From contig CAVRQC010000044.1 in NCBI GenBank assembly GCA_963723205.1, positions 62,001-126,000 of the forward strand: a stretch of 64,000 nt of DNA. The letters run 5' to 3'. A program made the position numbers and the translations under genes. The notes under the pieces are model-generated. The model was not told where the DNA came from. It ran no database searches and was given only the letters and a program-made list of their open reading frames with translations. This document shows, piece after piece, positions 1 through 9,223 of this stretch. Source of the DNA: CAVQBP01 sp963723205 (lineage in GTDB: Bacteria; Bacteroidota; Ignavibacteria; Ignavibacteriales; Ignavibacteriaceae). Each line of letters opens with the position of its first letter. The first letter of the stretch is position 1.

Positions 1-360
1 GTAGCAATTGAAGGTTTGGAAAAATTAGGAGCACATCTGGGTATACCTGAAGAAAAAATAGGCGAAGCAAAGATAATTGTTAATGAAGCAATTATAAATG
101 CACTTGAACATGCAGGCGAATCAACCCCATATGTTAAAGTGGAATTTATAATGACTAAAGAAAAATTAACTATATTGGTTACAGACTATGGAAAAGGATT
201 CAGACCCGAAGAGATTGAAGAACCAGATATTAAGAATAAATTAGGAAGTGTAAATAAAAGAGGATGGGGACTCAAATTAATGAAATCAATGTCTGATGAT
301 TTAGTAATCGAGTCCGGTTCCACAGGTACAAAAATATCAATTATTAAAAATTTAATGTGA
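1..360 (+). CDS. Anti-sigma factor serine kinase, RsbW/SpoIIAB-like (5'-truncated by window edge)
   Basis: This is a GHKL-type ATPase fold of the anti-sigma kinase family, which binds a sigma factor or other partner and phosphorylates a STAS-domain antagonist. The ATP-site motifs are visible in order: N box NEAIINALEH, G1 box DYGKGF and G2 box GWGLKLM near the C-terminus. The frame is open from base 1. The first possible start inside the window is TTG at 16, but family members run to about 130-150 residues, so the true N-terminus very probably lies to the left of the window. Stop to next start is only 12 bases, and the STAS gene and PP2C phosphatase follow, so this is a compact partner-switching operon. 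No sigma factor gene is visible, so the regulated target is unknown. Confidence 0.85.
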   Translation, partial: VAIEGLEKLGAHLGIPEEKIGEAKIIVNEAIINALEHAGESTPYVKVEFIMTKEKLTILVTDYGKGFRPEEIEEPDIKNKLGSVNKRGWGLKLMKSMSDDLVIESGSTGTKISIIKNLM

Positions 361-372
361 CGGGAGCTTAAA

Positions 373-711
373 ATGAGCAGCGAGTTCAACCTTTCCAGTG
401 AACTGAAAGATAAAACTTTAATATTAAAGACCGAAGGTTACCTAAATAATATCGGGGGTGAAAGAATTGCCAAGGAAGTATCGGAACATATTAGTAACAA
501 TATTAACAAAGTTGTATTAGATCTTGAAAAATCTAAAGTTGTTAATTCAATAGGCATATCATATCTAATTGATGTAATTGAACAGCTTAACGAGAATAAC
601 GGTAAATTGGTTTTTACAAATCTCAATCCAACAATCGAAAAAACTTTTAATATAATGGGCTTATTCCAGTTTGCTGAAAAAGCAGACTCAACTGATTCCG
701 CTCTAAATTAA
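373..711 (+). CDS. STAS-domain anti-sigma factor antagonist (SpoIIAA/RsbV-like)
   Basis: A 112-residue single-domain STAS protein, the usual length for RsbV/SpoIIAA. It would bind the upstream anti-sigma kinase when dephosphorylated and so release the kinase's partner. The beta-strand/helix core LDLEKSKVVNSIGISYLID matches the region around the phosphorylated residue. The serine in VNSIGI is the likely phosphosite, in the place of the family's usual D-S-S/T-G. A good Shine-Dalgarno GGGAG lies 9 bases before the ATG. It is sandwiched between the kinase and the PP2C phosphatase, which gives the three-part kinase, substrate and phosphatase circuit. Confidence 0.88.
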   Translation: MSSEFNLSSELKDKTLILKTEGYLNNIGGERIAKEVSEHISNNINKVVLDLEKSKVVNSIGISYLIDVIEQLNENNGKLVFTNLNPTIEKTFNIMGLFQFAEKADSTDSALN

Positions 712-754
712 TTTTAAAGAATTGCTTTTTTTCATCTCTGAATAGAAATAATTA

Positions 755-2362
755 ATGACAGAAATTAATAATCTTGTAGAAAGACTTTCTTTACAGGCTG
801 AATCTTTCCAGGAAGGTTTTGAAATTTTAACAAAAGCTTCAAGTTTTAAAGACCTGACTTCAAATTTTGCACATCTGCTTAAAGGAAATTTCATTATTAA
901 AGATCTTTTTATTTTTCATAAAAAGACCCAGGATTCAGAATGGAAAAAAGTTGAATCACGTGGTAGTATTAACTCTTCAGATTTATCTTATCTGAAGGAC
1001 AGCAACAAATTAAATATCACTTATTATGATAAACAAAAATTTACTGTTTCAATTGTCTTACCTCTTTCAGATTTATCCTTTTTAGGAATTTTAATCGGTC
1101 AAAAATTAGATAGTACTGCATTTAATGATTTCGATAAAATTACACTGCAGATTCTTCTCCAGGTTTTTAACAGTGCACATAAATCTTTTTTAAACCAGAA
1201 GAAAGAAAAAGAATTAATTTTTGATTTAAATGAGAAGATATTTCAATTGAATCACCTGATTGATGCAGGAATTGAATTATCAAGATTCGAAAAAAGGAAT
1301 ATTCTTTTTGAACTTGCTCTTGAGCGTGTATGCTCATTAACAAATGCTACCTCGGCATTAATTAAGATTAAAGATAATAGTGATGACTCGGAAGTATATT
1401 CCTTATTCCCTGCCGGGATTGATCGTGAAAGTATTTTAACCAGTGAATTCAAAATTCAATCTTCTTTCGAACACAAAAATAGAAGTTATTATTTTGTTTT
1501 ATCCGGAAAAGAAACCCGTAAAGGCCTCACATCTTTTAATGAACTGGACAAATCTTTATTTGAAGCTGTAACAAGACAGGTTTCTGCTGCAATCGAAAAC
1601 GAATATCTGCATCGACAGTCGGTTGAGAAAGAACTTATCCAAAAAGAAATAAATATTGCGGCTTCAATCCAGCAGAGAATTATTCCGAAAGAGCTGTCAA
1701 AAATTGAAGGATATGAAATTGCAGGAATAAATATTCCATCAAAAGAAGTAGGCGGAGATTATTATGACTGCATCAACTTAGACAACGGGAAAGTTGCATT
1801 GGTTATTGCAGATGTTACAGGTAAAGGTATTGCCGCCTCTTTGCTGGTTAATACTTTAAATGCATCCTTATTTTCTTATCTTGAATTTGATCTACCCCTG
1901 ACGGAAATTGCAGACAGGCTAAATAAACTAATATACAGATCCACGCCTTCCGACAGATTCATTACATTCTTTATTACAGTTTTGGATCCCGGCAAAGGAG
2001 AATTGGAAGTTGTAAATGCCGGACATAACCCGATCCTGTTATTAAGAGAAAACGGAACTCTTGAAAAAATTGATGCCGGCGGAATAGGATTAGGTATGCT
2101 TGATTTCGGAATTCCTTATGCCGGGCAAAGTTTGAAATTAGAAAAAGGTGATAAATTATTTTTATATACTGACGGCATCCCTGAAGCAATGAACCCTGAC
2201 GAGGAAGAATATTCCGACGAGCGGATGTTTGAATTTTTCAAAAAAAATTCCAGCTTATCATCCAAAGAATTTATTGACGCAATTGTTAAAGATGTTAAAT
2301 TACATGTTGGGACAGCAGATCAAAGTGATGATATTACCTGCCTGGTTTTGAAAAAAAATTAA
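755..2362 (+). CDS. GAF-like sensor and PP2C-type serine phosphatase (RsbU/SpoIIE family)
   Basis: A 535-residue soluble phosphatase predicted to dephosphorylate the STAS antagonist encoded just upstream. The first about 290 residues look like one or two GAF-type sensor domains ending in a helical linker. The PP2C domain covers about 295-535. Its metal-binding and active-site motifs are VGGDYYD (332-338), DVTGKG (353-358), GHNP (423-426), YTDG (471-474) and DDIT (525-528), so the enzyme should be active. There are no membrane segments, so the signal is probably cytoplasmic. The ribosome-binding site is weak. The gene follows the antagonist by 43 bases and is probably the last of the operon. 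Confidence 0.88.
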   Translation: MTEINNLVERLSLQAESFQEGFEILTKASSFKDLTSNFAHLLKGNFIIKDLFIFHKKTQDSEWKKVESRGSINSSDLSYLKDSNKLNITYYDKQKFTVSIVLPLSDLSFLGILIGQKLDSTAFNDFDKITLQILLQVFNSAHKSFLNQKKEKELIFDLNEKIFQLNHLIDAGIELSRFEKRNILFELALERVCSLTNATSALIKIKDNSDDSEVYSLFPAGIDRESILTSEFKIQSSFEHKNRSYYFVLSGKETRKGLTSFNELDKSLFEAVTRQVSAAIENEYLHRQSVEKELIQKEINIAASIQQRIIPKELSKIEGYEIAGINIPSKEVGGDYYDCINLDNGKVALVIADVTGKGIAASLLVNTLNASLFSYLEFDLPLTEIADRLNKLIYRSTPSDRFITFFITVLDPGKGELEVVNAGHNPILLLRENGTLEKIDAGGIGLGMLDFGIPYAGQSLKLEKGDKLFLYTDGIPEAMNPDEEEYSDERMFEFFKKNSSLSSKEFIDAIVKDVKLHVGTADQSDDITCLVLKKN

Positions 2363-2938
2363 TTTCAGAAGATGAATATTACAAAACCCGCGTTTTTATT
2401 TCCGCAGGCTCTTAATACAAACATTACTATCTAATCACCAGAAATTTTGGATTGCTCAATTTTCCACTTTTATCTTTTTAACTTATTTTTCACTTTAACC
2501 TTTTAAAAATCCTTTACCGTTATTTATGAATACTTCATTTGCCCGGATTTCAATATTATTATAATCCCTCCTGAGAACCGGACTATCATTTTGTTATTGA
2601 GATAAATGAATTGATTTTTACGTAATAAGGACCAAAGATCTTTAATAAATCTTTATGTTTTCATTGCGATCGATGAGAAAAGAATGTTTATTAATTTAGG
2701 TTTAATTAATATGTAATTATGACGAAAAACACAGATACAGCTTAAATATTTTAGATGCGAAAATGACTTTTTTTATAATACAGGTAAATATTCCATTAAG
2801 CGTGTTTTTTTTACATACAATATCTCGAAAAAGTTATTAATTACTAATAAAAATTTGAATATGCTCTAATTTATTAAGGAATGATTTTTGTCCTTTTATT
2901 TTGTCATTTATTATTATTTATAAAAAGAAAGATACGAT
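2363..2938. other. Intergenic stretch, 576 bases, no gene seen
   Basis: This very AT-rich stretch separates the partner-switching operon from the DUF4382 lipoprotein gene. No open frame of convincing composition is seen on either strand. It presumably carries the end of the upstream transcript and the promoter of the lipoprotein gene, but I could not single out a confident promoter. A weak five-pair stem (AAAAC/GTTTT) near 2382-2396 followed by a T-run could be a poor terminator. Confidence 0.6.
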
Positions 2939-3727
2939 ATGAAAAAATCTATTATTTTTTTCGCATTGATATTTATTGCAATAATTGGATGTTCAGACAA
3001 TGCAACTAATCCTTCTTTACAGCAAAATGGTTCACTGAAATTGTATCTTGTTGATTCACCTTCCTCATTAGATTCGGTTATAATTTCTGTTAGTCGTGTC
3101 GAAGTTCATAAAGCAACCAATGACAGTACATCGGGCTGGTATGTAATTAATAGCACAAGCAGATCATTTAACCTTCTTGATTTAAGAAATGGTGCCAGTG
3201 CAGTTTTGGGAGATTCTGTTCTTAGTCCGGGTAAATACACACAAATAAGATTAATTCTTGATAATAACAATTATATTAAGGAAAATGATTTGAAACATAA
3301 TTTGACGATACCGAGCGGTATTCAAACCGGAATTAAATTAAACCACGAATTCACAATTGAACCCGGTAATTTGTATGAACTAGTCCTGGATTTTAATGTT
3401 GATAAATCTATAAACTTAACCGGCAACGGGAATTATATGATGAAACCGGTTATCAGGGTTACGCCGAAAATTATATCCGGTACTGTTTCCGGTCAGGTTC
3501 TACCATTAGATGCCCGGGCTAAAGTATTTACTACAGTTGGCGAGGACACGGTTTCAACTTATCCGGATTCAAGTGGAATTTTTAAACTTATGGCTTTACC
3601 AGCCGGGCTTTACAGCATTGATATTTCCCCGGGAAACACAGCTTATAAAGATTCTGTAATTGATAATATAAATGTTTCAGAAAATCAGAATACTAATATT
3701 GGTGTGATTGAATTGAAAAATAACTGA
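2939..3727 (+). CDS. DUF4382 lipoprotein with C-terminal carboxypeptidase-regulatory-like domain
   Basis: A 262-residue predicted lipoprotein. The N-terminus is a lysine-initiated hydrophobic signal ending in the lipobox IIGC, with lipidation at Cys18. Residues about 30-175 fit DUF4382: GSLKLYLVDSP at the start, then VIISVSRVEVHK and a later block on ligand-like constants. Residues about 180-262 form a carboxypeptidase-regulatory-like beta-sandwich (ISGTVSGQVLP ... AGLYSIDISPG), a fold common in outer-membrane and surface proteins of Bacteroidota. Its biochemical role is unknown. It stands alone between a long AT-rich gap and a strong hairpin terminator, so it is probably monocistronic. The start is supported by the AAAGAAAG box before the ATG. 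Confidence 0.8.
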   Translation: MKKSIIFFALIFIAIIGCSDNATNPSLQQNGSLKLYLVDSPSSLDSVIISVSRVEVHKATNDSTSGWYVINSTSRSFNLLDLRNGASAVLGDSVLSPGKYTQIRLILDNNNYIKENDLKHNLTIPSGIQTGIKLNHEFTIEPGNLYELVLDFNVDKSINLTGNGNYMMKPVIRVTPKIISGTVSGQVLPLDARAKVFTTVGEDTVSTYPDSSGIFKLMALPAGLYSIDISPGNTAYKDSVIDNINVSENQNTNIGVIELKNN

Positions 3728-3775
3728 TGAAAATCGGGGGAAATGCACTAAGAAAAATAATTTCAGATTTTATAG

Positions 3776-3802
3776 GAAGCGAAAACATTTTGTTTTCGCT
3801 TC
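3776..3802 (+). terminator. Hairpin terminator after the DUF4382 gene
   Basis: A perfect 12-base-pair inverted repeat (GAAGCGAAAACA / TGTTTTCGCTTC) with a three-base loop lies 48 bases past the stop codon. The T-tract after it is short and broken (TCTACTTT), so it is a strong hairpin with a modest tail. It may also act on transcripts from the convergent minus-strand gene at 3976. Confidence 0.75.
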
Positions 3803-3975
3803 TCTACTTTAAATTCTAATAATATTTTATTCCATTTAGTTTTTCTTGTATCAGAAGAAACACGATCTCTTTGCAATTAAGAAAAAAAATCAGGATTTAT
3901 TAAAGATGAAACTATAGTATTTTAATTCAGAAAAGGAAAACTGTCATCTTTAAATTTTAAGCAGATCCAACCTGT

Positions 3976-4185
3976 TTAGAAATAAAAGTCTTTTACTTCT
4001 ACTTCATGAGCTTCAGAATCAAATTTATTTAGATAGTGAATGAACTCGTTGGCATAAACTCTTTCGTTCTGCTTTTTATATTCATCAACTATTTCTTCCA
4101 GTCTTTTATGATCAAGTATACTGCTTACATAATGTTTTTCTTCATGATCATCATATATTCTGTATATAAGAGCACATTTGTTCAT
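3976..4185 (-). CDS. Small hypothetical protein (69 aa)
   Basis: I do not recognise this family. It is a short acidic, charged protein (MNKCALIYRIYDDHEEKHYV start) with a predicted strand-helix-strand pattern: a beta start, then a long charged helix (HKRLEEIVDEYKKQNE), then a C-terminal strand. There is no signal peptide. A clean ribosome-binding site, GGGAG, precedes the ATG by a normal distance, and the start is only 17 bases after the acyl-CoA dehydrogenase stop. It is therefore very likely translated as the last gene of the EtfB-EtfA-dehydrogenase operon. Its function is unknown. Confidence 0.6.
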   Translation of the reverse strand: MNKCALIYRIYDDHEEKHYVSSILDHKRLEEIVDEYKKQNERVYANEFIHYLNKFDSEAHEVEVKDFYF

Positions 4186-4202
4186 TATTGTTCTCCCGAT
4201 TT

Positions 4203-5924
4203 TTAGATTAAAATTGTATCTGCATGCAGTATATCCGAATATAATTCGGATTTTATTGCTTCGGCATTTTTTCTTGCTTTTGAAAGAGCGTCAAGAATAT
4301 ATCTTCTTGCAGTAAAAACTTTTCTCTGATCTGAATTTGCTTCATTTAAAAGCAAAAATCCCACATAAATATAAGTATAAAGCTCAACTAAATCTTTAGA
4401 TGCAACTTCCTGAAGGTTAACATCTTTTTTATCTTTAACATATTTCAGGCTTTCATAATACAGACCTCTTATCTCAATTAGATTATTAAGCAAATGAGAT
4501 AAACTTCCTTTATACTCTTTCTTTTCCCATTCATTAAAATATTCAGCAAGCACATCATTTATAACCCCCCCGGCAGCAGCAACAACCTGAAGCTGGGAAG
4601 TACCTTCATAAATGTTTGTAATCCTTGCATCTCTTACAAGGCGTTCAACCATGAACTCTTTCATATAACCGGTACCGCCGTGAATCTGTAGTGCATCATA
4701 AGCTATTTTGTTTGCTGATTCACTCAAAATATATTTTGCGACAGGAGTTAAAAGTGCAACTATTTTTAAAGATTCTTTTAATTTTTCATTTGCTTCGGTA
4801 AACGGTTTTTTCTCTTTTTTAAGTTTATCTACCATCTCTTCTAGCTTTTCTTTTTTATCCAGCCAAAGACAGGTTGCGTAAAATAAAGAACGGTTTGCTT
4901 CAAGAGTAACTCGCATATCAATTAAAATATTTGACACAACCGGCATATTGTAGATTGGTTTTCCGAATTGTTCTCTTGCCTTTGCATATTTAAGAGCCTC
5001 TTCATAAGCCTGCTGAGAAATACCTAATGATTGCGCACCTATACCTACGCGTGCACGGTTCATTAAATACATTACATACTTTAATAATCCAAATCTTCTT
5101 ATCCCGATTAATTGTGCAGGAGTATCATTAAACTGTAGTTCGCATGTTGGTGAACCATGAATTCCTAATTTATGTTCAATTCTCCTGACCTTAACTGATT
5201 CATCACCATAGCATACAAACATGCTTAATCCGCGAGCATCTTTTGTTCCTGGTTCAGTACGGGCCAATACAAGAAGAACATCTCCATTACCATTGGTAAT
5301 AAATCTTTTAACACCGCGCAACGACCAGTTGCCGTTTTCATCCTGGTAAGCATGAAGCTTAACAGCCTGCAGATCGGAACCGGCATCCGGCTCTGTTAAT
5401 GCCATAGCCCCGGTAAATTCACCGGTTGAAAATCTTGGAAGAAATTCCTGTTTCTGAAGATCATCTGCAAATTGAGCAATTGTCTTTCCAATATCCTGCA
5501 ATCCAAAAATATTCATTAATGATGCTTCTGCCCTGGAAATAATTTCAACTGCAATCATATAAACTGTAGTCGGGAAATTTAAACCGCCGTATTCCCGGGG
5601 AAGTATCATACCCATTAATTCTGCTTTCGAAAGCATCTCTAATGCCTCTTTAGTCCCCTTTGCATATTCAACTTTCCCGTCTTTAAATACCGCCCCCTCT
5701 TCATCAATCTGCGCAGCTCTGGGAGCAACAAAATTTGCAGCAATATCTCCTACAACCTCAAGTACTTTCCTGTAATTTTCTTTTGCATCTTCATAATTTA
5801 AAGGAGCAAAATCAAATTTTTCAGCCTGCTTATAATTTTCTTCTGTCATCTCAACAATTTCTTTTAAATCAAGTCTTTCAAATTGATATAGTAGATCTGC
5901 ATTCTCTGAAAAATAGTTAGGCAT
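4203..5924 (-). CDS. Acyl-CoA dehydrogenase family protein
   Basis: A 573-residue flavoenzyme predicted to oxidise an acyl-CoA to the enoyl-CoA, passing electrons to the electron-transfer flavoprotein encoded immediately upstream. It shows the FAD-binding signature ALTEPDAGSD (about 175-184), the QIHGGTGY block (413-420) and NIYEGTSQ (437-444). The glutamate at about 440 is the expected catalytic base. A charged insertion around 360-390 and about 130 residues beyond the core make it longer than a 380-residue classical enzyme; this fits the roughly 600-residue subfamily common in Bacteroidota. Its start is two bases after the EtfA stop, so the genes are coupled. Chain-length preference cannot be read from sequence. 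Confidence 0.92.
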   Translation of the reverse strand: MPNYFSENADLLYQFERLDLKEIVEMTEENYKQAEKFDFAPLNYEDAKENYRKVLEVVGDIAANFVAPRAAQIDEEGAVFKDGKVEYAKGTKEALEMLSKAELMGMILPREYGGLNFPTTVYMIAVEIISRAEASLMNIFGLQDIGKTIAQFADDLQKQEFLPRFSTGEFTGAMALTEPDAGSDLQAVKLHAYQDENGNWSLRGVKRFITNGNGDVLLVLARTEPGTKDARGLSMFVCYGDESVKVRRIEHKLGIHGSPTCELQFNDTPAQLIGIRRFGLLKYVMYLMNRARVGIGAQSLGISQQAYEEALKYAKAREQFGKPIYNMPVVSNILIDMRVTLEANRSLFYATCLWLDKKEKLEEMVDKLKKEKKPFTEANEKLKESLKIVALLTPVAKYILSESANKIAYDALQIHGGTGYMKEFMVERLVRDARITNIYEGTSQLQVVAAAGGVINDVLAEYFNEWEKKEYKGSLSHLLNNLIEIRGLYYESLKYVKDKKDVNLQEVASKDLVELYTYIYVGFLLLNEANSDQRKVFTARRYILDALSKARKNAEAIKSELYSDILHADTILI

Positions 5925-5926
5925 AT

Positions 5927-6949
5927 TTATCTCAGCTTCTGTTTAAAAACATTTATAAACATAGGAATGACCTGCATAGCATCCCCCACAATTCCATAAT
6001 GGGCAACATTAAATATAGGAGCTTCAGGATCTGAATTTATTGCAATAATTTTATTCGATTCCTGCATTCCGGCACGGTGCTGAATGGCACCGGAAATAGC
6101 ACATGCAATGTAAAGCTTCGGTCTAACTGTCACACCTGTTTGTCCGACTTGTCTTTCCGGCGGAACAAAACCTGCGTCAACAGCAGCACGTGATCCGGCA
6201 ATTTCTCCTCCTATTGCTGCAGAAAGCTCATGGATCAGTTTAAAGTTATCGACACTGCCCATACCATAACCGCCGGCTACTATAATGGGTGCAGCCTTTA
6301 AATTAACTTTGTTTTCCGTTCTGTGCTGATCAATAATTTTAATTATATTATCAAATTCATTCGGTGTATATGGTATCTCAGTAATTTTTCCTTCCACCGG
6401 TTTTTCGAGAGGTTCCATTTTCATTACTCCCTCCCTAACCGTTGCCATTTGAATTTCTATATCCGGAGATATAATTGTTGCTATTATATTTCCGCCAAAC
6501 GCAGGACGGATCTGCAGCAGCAGATCTTTATAATCTTTTTTAAGATACGTAACATCGGAGATTTGAAGATCAGTACAGTCTGCTGTTAAACCGCTTTTAG
6601 TATGCGAAGCAACTCTTGGAGCTAAATCGCGACCGATAACTGTTGCACCGAAAAGTACAATCCGCGGTTTATACTTTTCAACAAGTTCATTTAGTATTCT
6701 GCTGTAGGGCATTGTTAAAAAGTTATGAAGCTCAGGATTATCTATAATGATAGCTTCTTCTGCTCCATATTTAAATGTTTCTTTTGCAAGGTCTTTTACA
6801 TTGCTTCCGATAACAATTGATTTCAGCTTCCCATTTAAATTTTCGGCTAATTTTCTTCCTTTTGATAAAAGCTCGAAACTAACATCGGCAGGTTTTCCAT
6901 TGCGCTGTTCAACAAAAACCCAAACATCTCTATTGGTATTATTCCCCAT
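5927..6949 (-). CDS. etfA: Electron transfer flavoprotein, alpha subunit
   Basis: 340 residues, the normal size for EtfA. The C-terminal FAD-binding half is fully recognisable: GGEIAGSRAAVDAG, then RQVGQTG, then ISGAIQHRAGM, then APIFNVAHYGIVGD. The alpha subunit carries the redox-active FAD and takes electrons from the acyl-CoA dehydrogenase whose gene starts two bases beyond its stop. The N-terminal half is the structural domain that pairs with EtfB. The gene starts five bases after the EtfB stop. No ETF:quinone oxidoreductase gene is present in the window, so the downstream acceptor is not shown. Confidence 0.95.
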   Translation of the reverse strand: MGNNTNRDVWVFVEQRNGKPADVSFELLSKGRKLAENLNGKLKSIVIGSNVKDLAKETFKYGAEEAIIIDNPELHNFLTMPYSRILNELVEKYKPRIVLFGATVIGRDLAPRVASHTKSGLTADCTDLQISDVTYLKKDYKDLLLQIRPAFGGNIIATIISPDIEIQMATVREGVMKMEPLEKPVEGKITEIPYTPNEFDNIIKIIDQHRTENKVNLKAAPIIVAGGYGMGSVDNFKLIHELSAAIGGEIAGSRAAVDAGFVPPERQVGQTGVTVRPKLYIACAISGAIQHRAGMQESNKIIAINSDPEAPIFNVAHYGIVGDAMQVIPMFINVFKQKLR

Positions 6950-6954
6950 TATTA

Positions 6955-7845
6955 TTATCCCAGAATGTGATTTTCCATTAATTTATCAACTAAATTTGCC
7001 ATACCTTCTTTGGTAGGTAAGATTGTTTCATGATTCCCTCCTGCAAGTACTACAGATTCAACTTTATGTACTTTAGTTGGAGAACCATGAACTCCGCAAC
7101 GCTTTATATCAAGTTCAAGATCATCCATTGTCAGAGTCTGAATATACAGATTTCTGGCAATATGTTCTTCTTTTAATTGGTCAACATATAAGAGTGAATT
7201 ACCTTCGGTAAGCTTTTCAAGCTCAATCAAAGTCTTCGCGTTTTTATAGGCCATTAATCTTTTTGCTTTGAACGGTCTTGGGAAACAGGCATCTTTCAAA
7301 ACTGTAAGAAGTACCGGCAGCATCGATTCAAGTATTTCAAATCCTCCGTCAATTTTCCTTCTAACTTTTACAGTTTTGTCTGTTATTTTAAGGATTTCCT
7401 CAACATAAGTAATCTGCGGAATATTTAGTTTCTCGGCAGTTTGAGGCCCAACCTGAGCGGTATCACCGTCAATAGCCTGTCTGCCCGCAAAAATAAAATC
7501 ATAATTACCGATTTTTTTAATTGCTTCGGCAAGTACATATGAGGTAGCCAATGTATCAGCACCGGCAAATTTCCGATCACTGATCAAAACTGCTTCATCG
7601 GCACCCATATAAAGGCATTCGCGCAAAATATCTGATGCTCTCGGCGGACCCATAGTAACAGCAGTAATTTTCCCGCCTTCTTTATCTTTAATCCTGAGAG
7701 CTAACTCAAGTGCAACTCTATCTTCATGATTAAAAATAGCCGGCAATTTCGCCCTGTTAACAGTCCCGTCTTCTTTCATTACCTGTCCGGATATATTTGT
7801 CGTATCCGGAACTTGCTTAACCATTACGATACTATTCTTCCCCAT
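6955..7845 (-). CDS. etfB: Electron transfer flavoprotein, beta subunit
   Basis: 296 residues with the family's order of motifs: IVMVKQVPDT at the N-terminus, AVTMGPPRA, the AGRQAIDGDTAQVG block that holds AMP or a second flavin in this fold, and the signature around VKVRRKIDGGFEILE with LPVLLTVLKD. It forms the heterodimer with EtfA. It is the first gene of the four-gene minus-strand operon EtfB, EtfA, acyl-CoA dehydrogenase and a small unknown, with spacings of 5, 2 and 17 bases. It is somewhat longer than the classical about 255-residue form, because of a C-terminal extension after VHGSPTKVHKVE. Confidence 0.95.
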   Translation of the reverse strand: MGKNSIVMVKQVPDTTNISGQVMKEDGTVNRAKLPAIFNHEDRVALELALRIKDKEGGKITAVTMGPPRASDILRECLYMGADEAVLISDRKFAGADTLATSYVLAEAIKKIGNYDFIFAGRQAIDGDTAQVGPQTAEKLNIPQITYVEEILKITDKTVKVRRKIDGGFEILESMLPVLLTVLKDACFPRPFKAKRLMAYKNAKTLIELEKLTEGNSLLYVDQLKEEHIARNLYIQTLTMDDLELDIKRCGVHGSPTKVHKVESVVLAGGNHETILPTKEGMANLVDKLMENHILG

Positions 7846-8145
7846 AGTACCCCTTCTATTAATTATACTTACGCAAAGTTACGAAAAAGATCTGTAGTTA
7901 AGCAATTCAATTTTAAAAATTTTAACTGGATTTCTCAGAAAAAATGCAGTATAATTTGCGGCTTCAGGGAAGAAAAAGTAGAATGTACGGTTGAATAGTT
8001 GTATGAATGAATAATTTATTGAATGGCTGAATATTTGAACGGTTATTATTATTTAAAAAAGAAATTTTTGGACTTTATAATCTCATTTTCAAACCTTATA
8101 TTATCACTAAATCAAATTTGTTAATTAAATAAGTGGGGAATTAAA
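7846..8145. other. Divergent intergenic region with a dispersed short repeat
   Basis: 300 bases lie between the divergent EtfB and GYD-protein genes, so both promoters should be here. No coding frame is convincing. It contains a 24-base stretch at 7989-8012 (GGTTGAAT, 8 variable bases, GAATGAAT) that recurs at 25262-25285 with three mismatches. Confidence 0.5.
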
Positions 8146-8439
8146 ATGACATTTATTTTATTAACTAAGTTCTCACCTGAAATTTCAAAACAGATGAAAG
8201 ACAGGGCCCGACTAGGCAGAGTTTGGCTTGAACAAGTGAAAGAGAAATGCCCTGAAATTAAGTTTATTGAACATTATGCTCTGCTCGGCTCACATGACTT
8301 CCTGGATATTTATGAAGCACCCGATGAAAAGACAGCCGCAAAAGTATCTATGATAAGTCTTTCCAACGGAGCATTTGAAGCACAAAGTCTAACAGCAATA
8401 CCTTATAAAGAATTCCTCAAGCTCACTGAAGAAATCTGA
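8146..8439 (+). CDS. GYD-domain protein
   Basis: A 97-residue protein matching the GYD family (DUF1330-like ferredoxin-type alpha/beta fold). The diagnostic centre is the Y-A-L-L-G-x-x-D segment (HYALLGSHDFLDIYEAPDE), followed by the helix KTAAKVSMISLSNG and a final strand. GYD proteins are small and widespread and have no established biochemical function. There is no signal peptide. The ribosome-binding site GTGGGG lies just before the ATG. It stands with the YbaK-like gene 67 bases downstream on the same strand, but no functional link is evident. Confidence 0.75.
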   Translation: MTFILLTKFSPEISKQMKDRARLGRVWLEQVKEKCPEIKFIEHYALLGSHDFLDIYEAPDEKTAAKVSMISLSNGAFEAQSLTAIPYKEFLKLTEEI

Positions 8440-8506
8440 AATTGTTCTTGAAATATTAATCAGAATAATTAATTATTTAAAGAAATTTTTTCTTTGGGAG
8501 GTTATT

Positions 8507-8980
8507 ATGCCGCTACAAAAATTAATGGAATTTTTAGATAAAGAAAATGTAAAATATGTTTCCATAAAACATTCCTCTGCATATACGGCACAGGAAATTG
8601 CAGCATCGGCTCATGTACCGGGAAAAGAATTAGCAAAGACTGTAATGGTTAAAATAAATGGTAAAATGGCCATGGCTGTGCTTCCGGCTTCTTACAAAAT
8701 TGATATAAACTTACTGAAAGAAAGAACAGGTGCTGAAAATATAAGGTTAGCCGATGAAACAGAGTTCAAAGATAAATTCCCCGATTGCGAAGTAGGAGCT
8801 ATGCCTCCATTTGGTAATTTATATAATATAGATGTGTATGCAGCTCAAAGTCTTGAAGATGATGAAGAAATAGTTTTCAATGCCTGCTCTCATACAGAGT
8901 TAATAAAATTATCTTTTAAGGATTTTAAGAGATTGGTTAATCCCGAAATTATAGAATTCACTTATCATTCTAAATTATAA
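8507..8980 (+). CDS. YbaK/EbsC-family aminoacyl-tRNA deacylase
   Basis: 157 residues of a stand-alone editing domain of the YbaK/ProX type, which hydrolyses misacylated tRNA (for example Cys- or Ala-tRNAPro) in the cytoplasm. Recognisable parts are the N-terminal helix LMEFLDKENVKY, the substrate-pocket strand HSSAYTAQEIA, the K-T-V-M/lysine element ELAKTVMVKINGK, and the glycine-rich EVGAMPPFGN loop that shapes the active site. The final block NACSHTELIKLSFKDFKRL is also typical. A strong ribosome-binding site (GGGAGG) precedes the ATG. The exact tRNA substrate cannot be assigned from sequence alone. Confidence 0.85.
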   Translation: MPLQKLMEFLDKENVKYVSIKHSSAYTAQEIAASAHVPGKELAKTVMVKINGKMAMAVLPASYKIDINLLKERTGAENIRLADETEFKDKFPDCEVGAMPPFGNLYNIDVYAAQSLEDDEEIVFNACSHTELIKLSFKDFKRLVNPEIIEFTYHSKL

Positions 8981-9223
8981 TGTTAGCTAATTTTAAGTCG
9001 TTTATTAAGTTCTATCTTTAAGAAGTTGGTTGAATACTAATCTTAAAAAGAGACAATGTATTCGTTGGTATCAATAAACATTGGAATTTTTTATTTTATT
9101 AACCGTTCAGATAGCTATAAGCACCTTAAATCTTAATATTCTTTTGAATATATAAAAATTTTCTTACTTTTCCGGCAATAAAATTTTTTATAAGGATTTT
9201 TTAACATTTTAACTGCAGCCTTA

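Noticed and set aside
16..360. A 114-residue protein starting at TTG 16
   Set aside because: The frame is open from base 1 and the protein is shorter than the family; the true start is outside the window.
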